9,419 nucleotides of DNA from Gemmatimonas sp. UBA2094 (GTDB taxonomy: Bacteria > Gemmatimonadota > Gemmatimonadetes > Gemmatimonadales > Gemmatimonadaceae), in assembly GCA_002331565.1 (NCBI GenBank), contig DCZC01000093.1, forward strand, positions 1 to 9,419, written 5' to 3'. This document shows, piece after piece, positions 5,441 through 9,419 of this stretch. Below the pieces are notes generated by a model. The model was not told the DNA's origin. It saw only the letters and a list, made by a program, of their open reading frames with translations, and ran no database searches. The first letter of the stretch is position 1, and each line of letters starts with the position of its first letter. Made by a program: the position numbers and the translations under genes.

Positions 5441-6634
5441 ATGTCCACCACGTTCGCGGCCGCCTCACTGCTGGAGGCCGCCGAGCACATCGTGCCGAAC
5501 GTGGTGGTGTGGCGCCGGCATCTCCACCGGCACCCAGAGGTGGCGTTCGAGGAGGTCGCCACCTCGCAATTCATTCACGACACGCTCGGCTCGCTCCCGG
5601 GGCTGCACCTCACCCGACCCACGGCAACCAGCGTCGTGGCCGAACTCCGTGGTGGCCGGCCCGGTCCCACCATCGCGGTACGCGCCGACATCGATGCCCT
5701 CCCCATCCTGGAGGAGAACGATGTCGAGTACCGCAGCACGCGCGACGGCGCCATGCACGCCTGCGGGCACGACGGGCACACGGCCATCGTGCTGGGGCTC
5801 GCGTCCCTGCTCGCGCCGCACGCCGCGGTGGTACCGGGCACCGTACGCTTCATTTTCCAGCACGCCGAGGAGATGGCGCCGGGTGGTGCGGAGGAGCTGG
5901 TGCAGCAGGGCGTGATGGACGGCGTGTCACAGGTCATCGGGCTGCATCTCTGGGCGCCCATGCCGGTGGGGCGTATCGGCATCCTGGCCGGACCCGCCAT
6001 GGCCGCGCCCGACCAGTTCCAGTGCACCATCGTGGGCAAGGGCGGGCATGCCGCCATTCCGCACGAGTGCGTCGATCCCATCGCCATCGGCGCGCAGATC
6101 ATCACGGCGCTGCAGCAGGTGGTGACGCGCACGGTCGATCCACTCGACCCGGTGGTGCTCAGCGTGACCAAGTTCATCGCCGGCACCACGTTCAACGTGA
6201 TTCCCAACAGTGCCCACTTCGCCGGCACGGTGCGCACCTTCGAGCCCGCCCTGCGCACGAGCATGCCGGCACAGATGGAACGCGTCATCCGCGGCATCGC
6301 CGAAGCGTTCGGCGCCACCGTGGACTTCACGTACGAGCATGGCTACCGCCCCGTCGTAAACGATCCGGCGCTCACCGACCGGTTGCGCGCCGTGGTGGCG
6401 CGTACCTTCGCACCGGACACGCTCATCGACTTGCGCCCCACCATGGGCGGCGAAGACTTCTCGGCGTACCAGCAGCGGGCTCCGGGCGTGTTCGCCTTCG
6501 TGGGCGCCGGCAACACCGACGCCGGCATCGTGCACCCGCACCACCATCCGCGTTTCGAGATCGACGAGCGGTCGCTGTCGCTCGGTTTGCGGTACCTCAC
6601 CGCGGCAACGCTCGAGCTGCTCTCCGTACGTTGA
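5441..6634 (+). CDS. M20D-family metallo-amidohydrolase (hippurate / N-acyl amino acid hydrolase type)
   Basis: This enzyme family uses two metal ions to cleave the amide of N-acyl amino acids, such as hippurate, IAA-amino acids or N-acetylated amino acids, in the cytoplasm. The 397-residue length is usual for the family. Motifs in order: RRHLHRHPEVAFEE (25-38); the metal ligand region AMHACGHDGH with C108 and H110 (Cys is the M20D hallmark); the catalytic and ligand glutamates in FQHAEEMAPGG (E143/E144); GLHLW with H169; the dimerisation-domain motif GKGGHAAIPH (199-208); GTTFNVIPN (248-256); and near the C-terminus GGEDFSAY with HHHPRFEIDE, giving the last His ligand (about H368). No signal peptide is seen. 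The start at 5441 (MSTTF) matches the usual N-terminal length; ATGs at 5393 and 5282 are in frame but add non-homologous-looking residues, and 5282 runs into the divergent gene. No gene next to it reveals the acyl group removed. Confidence 0.93.
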   Translation: MSTTFAAASLLEAAEHIVPNVVVWRRHLHRHPEVAFEEVATSQFIHDTLGSLPGLHLTRPTATSVVAELRGGRPGPTIAVRADIDALPILEENDVEYRSTRDGAMHACGHDGHTAIVLGLASLLAPHAAVVPGTVRFIFQHAEEMAPGGAEELVQQGVMDGVSQVIGLHLWAPMPVGRIGILAGPAMAAPDQFQCTIVGKGGHAAIPHECVDPIAIGAQIITALQQVVTRTVDPLDPVVLSVTKFIAGTTFNVIPNSAHFAGTVRTFEPALRTSMPAQMERVIRGIAEAFGATVDFTYEHGYRPVVNDPALTDRLRAVVARTFAPDTLIDLRPTMGGEDFSAYQQRAPGVFAFVGAGNTDAGIVHPHHHPRFEIDERSLSLGLRYLTAATLELLSVR

Positions 6635-6645
6635 GCGTCTGGTAC

Positions 6646-6658
6646 GTGAGCTCCTCAC
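6646..6658. terminator. Short hairpin after the amidohydrolase gene
   Basis: GTGAG-CTC-CTCAC forms a 5-base-pair stem with a 3-base loop, 11 bases past the amidohydrolase stop. There is no U-tract and the stem is short, so this is a weak candidate terminator or mRNA 3' end structure. Confidence 0.25.
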
Positions 6659-6688
6659 CAGCGAGTCGGATGTACACAGCCCACTGAT

Positions 6689-6705
6689 GCGCGCCGCGGG
6701 CGCGC
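6689..6705. terminator. GC hairpin between convergent amidohydrolase and dipeptidase genes
   Basis: GCGCGCC-GCG-GGCGCGC is a perfect 7-base-pair, all-GC stem with a 3-base loop. It lies 54 bases past the plus-strand stop and 46 bases past the minus-strand stop, so it could terminate both transcripts. It lacks a U-tract. The rest of 6635-6751 shows no gene. Confidence 0.4.
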
Positions 6706-6751
6706 TGCACCGGCAACCCGGCGCGGCGGACTGCGCGCGGCGGTCAGTGCA

Positions 6752-7930
6752 TCAGCGCGTCGGCGTGGCCGGCGGCAGGGTGCGCAGCAGGAAGTCGAGC
6801 GTATTGCCGCCCATCACCCGCGAAACATCGTCGGCGCTCATTCCGGCCTCGAGCAACGCGTGGGTGATGACGATGACGCCCCGCGTATCCCACGGAGTCT
6901 CGGTCGCACCGTCGAAATCGGACCCGAGCCCCACGTGCTGCACGCCCATCACCCGCACGGCGTGCGTGATGGCCTTCACGATATTCCCGACGGTGGGCTT
7001 GCACACGGCACCGTCCCAGTACCCGATGCCGATGAGCCCACCGTTCGCCGCGATCGCGCGCAGCTGTTCGTCGGTGAGGTTGCGTGGCCCGGGGCAGACG
7101 GCGGCGACTCCCGTATGCGAGACCACTACCGGCCGCGTGGCCATGGCCAGCACCTCCTGCACCGTCTGCGTCGACGCATGCGCCAGATCGACAATGATGC
7201 CGAGCTGCTCCATGCGCGACACCACCTGCCGGCCGAGGGCGGTGAGGCCACCGTGGGTGACACCGTGTGCACTCCCCGCCACCTCGTTGTCGAAGAAGTG
7301 CGTGAGCCCCATCATGCGATAGCCGTGCGCGAAAAGCACGTCGACGTTCTCGAGTGTGCCGTCGAGTGCGTGCAGCCCCTCGATGGCCAGCAGCGCACCC
7401 ACCTGCATCGGGTCGCCGCCGCGGCGCTGCGCGAATGCCAGCAGGGTGTCGCGCGAAGTAATGAGCGTGATCGCACCGCCGGCGCGCAGAATCGCGTCCT
7501 GCAGCTTCTCCGCCTGATAGGTGGCACGCGCGCGCAGGCTCGCACGGGTCTCGCCCGGCCAGCGCTGTGCCAGCGCGAGCAGCGCGATGTTGTCGGTCTC
7601 GCCGGCGTTCCGGTCGTAGTTCATGTCGCGCGGCGTCTTGGTCACCGCACTGAATACCTGCAGTGCCACCTTCGCCTCCTGCAAACGAGGCAGATCCACA
7701 TGCCCGCGGTCCACGCGCAGCAGCAGGTCACGTCCCCACAACAGCTCGTCGGCGTGCAGGTCGGCCACGAACAGCGTGCGATGCAGTGCCGACGCCTGCG
7801 GCGACACGGCGGGGATGGTGGTGCTCACCACCGTGTTCATGCGGCTGTCCACGACCACCGGAACGATGGTGAAAAACACCACGACGGCAGCGACGAGCAG
7901 CACCACCAATCCGACGACGAACTTCTTCAT
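6752..7930 (-). CDS. Membrane-anchored M19 family dipeptidase (renal dipeptidase type)
   Basis: M19 enzymes are dinuclear zinc dipeptidases that split dipeptides, often including ones with a D-residue or a dehydro residue. The 392-residue protein begins MKKFVVGLVV, with one hydrophobic segment at about 4-28, so the catalytic part is predicted outside the cytoplasmic membrane, tethered or released after cleavage. Residues matching the known zinc and catalytic positions are all present: H59 and D61 in DLHADELL, E184 in LLAIEGLHAL, H251 in DLAHAS, H272 in VVSHTGVA and D338 in GLGSDFDG. FAHGYRMMGLTHFFDN is also typical of the family. The start is the ATG at 7928-7930. The frame is open much further upstream, but that part overlaps the preceding gene out of frame and looks like a shadow. 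Only 5 bases separate this start from the stop of the small membrane protein gene, so it is probably the last gene of a three-gene operon. Confidence 0.93.
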   Translation of the reverse strand: MKKFVVGLVVLLVAAVVVFFTIVPVVVDSRMNTVVSTTIPAVSPQASALHRTLFVADLHADELLWGRDLLLRVDRGHVDLPRLQEAKVALQVFSAVTKTPRDMNYDRNAGETDNIALLALAQRWPGETRASLRARATYQAEKLQDAILRAGGAITLITSRDTLLAFAQRRGGDPMQVGALLAIEGLHALDGTLENVDVLFAHGYRMMGLTHFFDNEVAGSAHGVTHGGLTALGRQVVSRMEQLGIIVDLAHASTQTVQEVLAMATRPVVVSHTGVAAVCPGPRNLTDEQLRAIAANGGLIGIGYWDGAVCKPTVGNIVKAITHAVRVMGVQHVGLGSDFDGATETPWDTRGVIVITHALLEAGMSADDVSRVMGGNTLDFLLRTLPPATPTR

Positions 7931-7935
7931 CCGCG

Positions 7936-8295
7936 TCACCGCAACCCGCGCGGCATCTCCTGCCCGTTCAGCTCGCGCGCGTTCGGCAGTTCGTTCGGTA
8001 CGCTCGGCCCGCGGAAATCGCCGCACCGGTCGAAGGCATCCTTCGATCCGGCGTCGATCGTGTCCGGCAACGGAGCGCGGTCCACACGAATCGTGTCGTT
8101 GCGGTCGAGCGCTTGCGCGTAGAACGGCAGGCAGAACGCGCGCATCGCATCGAGTCGTTCGAGCCGCTTCACGCCGGCGTCGGCCGCCCGACCGAACCAG
8201 TACCAGGCACCGAGCCCCACCACCGCCGCCAGGGCGACGCTGGCGAGGGCCGCGGCCGGCGGACGCCCGCTTTCGGGAATCGGCGGGCTGCTCAT
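7936..8295 (-). CDS. Small membrane protein of unknown function, between amidase and dipeptidase genes
   Basis: This is a 119-residue protein of no family I recognise. Evidence that it is real: its ATG (8293-8295) overlaps the TGA of the amidase gene in an ATGA arrangement, its stop is 5 bases from the dipeptidase ATG, and its composition is protein-like. It starts with a short Pro/Ser-rich segment, then a hydrophobic span at about 14-35 (AALASVALAAVVGLGAWYWF). A mainly polar domain of about 85 residues follows, with two cysteines (C55 and C91) that could form a disulfide outside the membrane. The region RLDAMRAFCLPFYAQALDRND looks helical, and the tail is Asn/Pro/Arg-rich. The lack of basic residues before the span and their presence after it make the orientation uncertain. 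Tight coupling suggests it works with one or both flanking hydrolases, for example as an accessory subunit. That is inference. Confidence 0.72.
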   Translation of the reverse strand: MSSPPIPESGRPPAAALASVALAAVVGLGAWYWFGRAADAGVKRLERLDAMRAFCLPFYAQALDRNDTIRVDRAPLPDTIDAGSKDAFDRCGDFRGPSVPNELPNARELNGQEMPRGLR

Positions 8296-9419
8296 GCGAG
8301 CGTCCGGCGGAACGTCGGCGCCTTGCGCACCCGCGTCTTCTGTTCGAAGGCATAGCCCAGGCCGAGCAGACGCGCTTCGGTGTACGCGGTGCCGATGAAC
8401 GAAAGGCCCAGCGGCAGGCCGCTCACGTACGCCATCGGCACGGTGAGCGACGGATAGCCCGCCACGGCGGCCACACTGGAGTTGCCGCCGCTGTACTTGT
8501 CGCCGTTGATCCAGTCGGTCACCCAGCTCGGCCCGTTCGACGGCGCAACCACGGCGTCGAGACGGTGTTCGCGGAACAGCGCGTCGAGTCCTTCGTCGCG
8601 CGACAGCGTGCGGCACCGCGCGAGTGCCTGCGTGTACTCGGTGTCGGTGAGGGCGCCCTTTGCGTTCGCCTGCTCGAACAGCTCCTGCGCGAACCACGGC
8701 ATTTCCGCGGCGGCGTGCGCGGTGTTGTACGCGATGAGGTCATCGAGCGTACGGTAGGCCACGGTGTCCCCGCGCGACGCGAGATACGCGTTGAGCCCGT
8801 CCTTGAACTCGTACAGCAGCACCGTGAATTCGTCGGCGTCGTACTTGCCCACGGTGGGGACGTTGCACGGATCGATCACCGTGGCGCCGGCCCCGCGCAG
8901 CACGTCGAGCGCCTGGTTGAAGGCCGCATCCACCGCCGGATGAAAGCCGGCCATGTTGCGCGATACGCCGATCCGCGCCCCCGACAGGGCATCGGCACGC
9001 AGCGCCGCGAGATAGTCATCAGTCTGACTGGCGGCGCCCACCGTGGCGGCGTCACGCGCATCGCTGCCGCGGATGACCTGCAGCACGACCGCCGCGTCGG
9101 TCACTGTGCGCGTCATGGGCCCGGCGGTGTCCTGCGTGGCCGAAATGGGGACGATACCGGCGCGGCTTACCAACCCGACGGTGGGCTTGAGCCCCACGAG
9201 GCCGCAGATGCTGCTCGGACAAATGATCGACCCGTCGGTTTCCGTACCGATGCCCACCGCCGCGAGATTCGCGCTGATCGCCGTACCGGTGCCGCTGCTC
9301 GAGCCGCACGGGTTGCGATCGAGGATGTACGGATGCCGCGTCTGTCCGCCGCGGCCGCTCCATCCGCTGGTGGAGCGCGTGCTGCGGAAGTTGGCCCACT
9401 CGCTGAGATTGGTCTTGCC
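8292..9419 (-). CDS. Amidase signature (AS) family enzyme, N-terminus beyond the window
   Basis: AS enzymes hydrolyse amides using a Ser-cisSer-Lys triad. The frame is open to the right edge; 375 residues are visible, starting GKTNLSEWANF, a conserved AS segment. A GTG at 9255-9257 is a valine inside the signature, not the start. With the first visible residue as 1, NPCGSSSGTGT carries the cis-Ser at S40 and TETDGSIICP carries the nucleophile S64 (codon 9228-9230); their 24-residue spacing is that of fatty acid amide hydrolase and other AS enzymes. The catalytic Lys should lie just outside the window. CGLVGLKPTVGLVSRAGIVP and QDTAGPMTRTVTDAA complete the family pattern. The C-terminal MAYVSGLPLGLSFIGTAYTE is also typical. 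The overall pattern is that of the stand-alone amidases often named after GatA, not of GatA itself, since no gatB or gatC is adjacent. Substrate unknown. It appears to be the most upstream visible gene of the operon. Confidence 0.93.
   Translation of the reverse strand, partial: GKTNLSEWANFRSTRSTSGWSGRGGQTRHPYILDRNPCGSSSGTGTAISANLAAVGIGTETDGSIICPSSICGLVGLKPTVGLVSRAGIVPISATQDTAGPMTRTVTDAAVVLQVIRGSDARDAATVGAASQTDDYLAALRADALSGARIGVSRNMAGFHPAVDAAFNQALDVLRGAGATVIDPCNVPTVGKYDADEFTVLLYEFKDGLNAYLASRGDTVAYRTLDDLIAYNTAHAAAEMPWFAQELFEQANAKGALTDTEYTQALARCRTLSRDEGLDALFREHRLDAVVAPSNGPSWVTDWINGDKYSGGNSSVAAVAGYPSLTVPMAYVSGLPLGLSFIGTAYTEARLLGLGYAFEQKTRVRKAPTFRRTLA

Noticed and set aside
5316..5468. Upstream extension of the coiled-coil protein
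   Set aside because: The extra 51 residues are Cys/Arg/Trp-rich, look non-coding, and would overlap the start of the divergent amidohydrolase.
5509..6687. A 392-codon plus-strand frame overlapping the amidohydrolase
   Set aside because: It is a shifted-frame shadow, very rich in Arg, His, Gly and Ala, with no motifs. The overlapping frame has every M20D signature.
6860..8122. A 420-codon plus-strand frame antisense to the dipeptidase
   Set aside because: It is His/Arg/Gln-rich and lacks any domain, whereas the minus strand carries a complete M19 dipeptidase.
7931..8353. N-terminal extension of the dipeptidase frame up to 8353
   Set aside because: The extension overlaps the small membrane protein out of frame and is low-complexity Arg/Gly. 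The ATG at 7930 directly precedes a natural membrane anchor.
8292..9257. GTG at 9257 as the amidase start
   Set aside because: It lies between the cis-Ser and nucleophile serine motifs, and clear amidase residues (GKTNLSEWA, NPCGSSSG) are encoded upstream to the window edge.
1..9419. Defence island, prophage, transposon, biosynthetic cluster or CRISPR array
   Set aside because: No integrase, transposase, nuclease, spacer array or assembly-line enzyme is visible. The genes are housekeeping or peptide/amide metabolism types with no clear change in base composition.

Overview
The window reads as chromosomal DNA from a GC-rich bacterium with dense, ordinary gene packing. A type III glutamine synthetase, a YcbB-type L,D-transpeptidase with a diderm flavour, a lipoprotein and very strong G/C preference at third codon positions together suggest Gemmatimonadota (Gemmatimonas-like). 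That placement is an inference from protein style, not a search result. I see no tRNA, rRNA, CRISPR array, insertion sequence, integrase or attachment site.

Layout. (1) 1-740, plus: the C-terminal catalytic part of an L,D-transpeptidase, cut by the left edge. (2) 755-1243, minus: a small zinc-finger plus helix-turn-helix regulator of the MqsA antitoxin type, converging on (1) with only 14 bases between the stops. (3) 1380-1934, minus: a predicted lipoprotein of unknown function. (4) 1935-2220: a divergent non-coding region holding several inverted repeats and a strong hairpin just before glnN. (5) 2221-4443, plus: glnN, type III glutamine synthetase. (6) 4444-4652: a short heptamer repeat and two strong hairpins, between convergent genes. 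(7) 4653-5315, minus: a coiled-coil, single-membrane-span protein of unknown function. (8) 5316-5440: a divergent region with a perfect 6-3-6 palindrome. (9) 5441-6634, plus: an M20D-type amidohydrolase. (10) 6635-6751: convergent intergenic DNA with two hairpins. (11) 8292-9419, 7936-8295 and 6752-7930, minus: an apparent operon of an amidase-signature enzyme (cut by the right edge), a small one-span membrane protein, and a membrane-anchored M19 dipeptidase. The first two genes overlap by the ATGA motif and the next gap is 5 bases.

How the genes fit together. Much of the window concerns making or breaking amide bonds: peptidoglycan crosslinking (L,D-transpeptidase), hydrolysis of N-acyl amino acids or related amides (M20D), an amidase and a dipeptidase, alongside ammonium assimilation by glutamine synthetase. 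A link between the hydrolases and nitrogen supply is plausible but is inference only. Only the three-gene minus-strand block at the right end has real operon evidence. I did not find a convincing undescribed system. The items most worth a second look are the amidase/small membrane protein/dipeptidase operon, the structured region upstream of glnN, the heptamer array after glnN, and the apparently toxin-less MqsA-like regulator.
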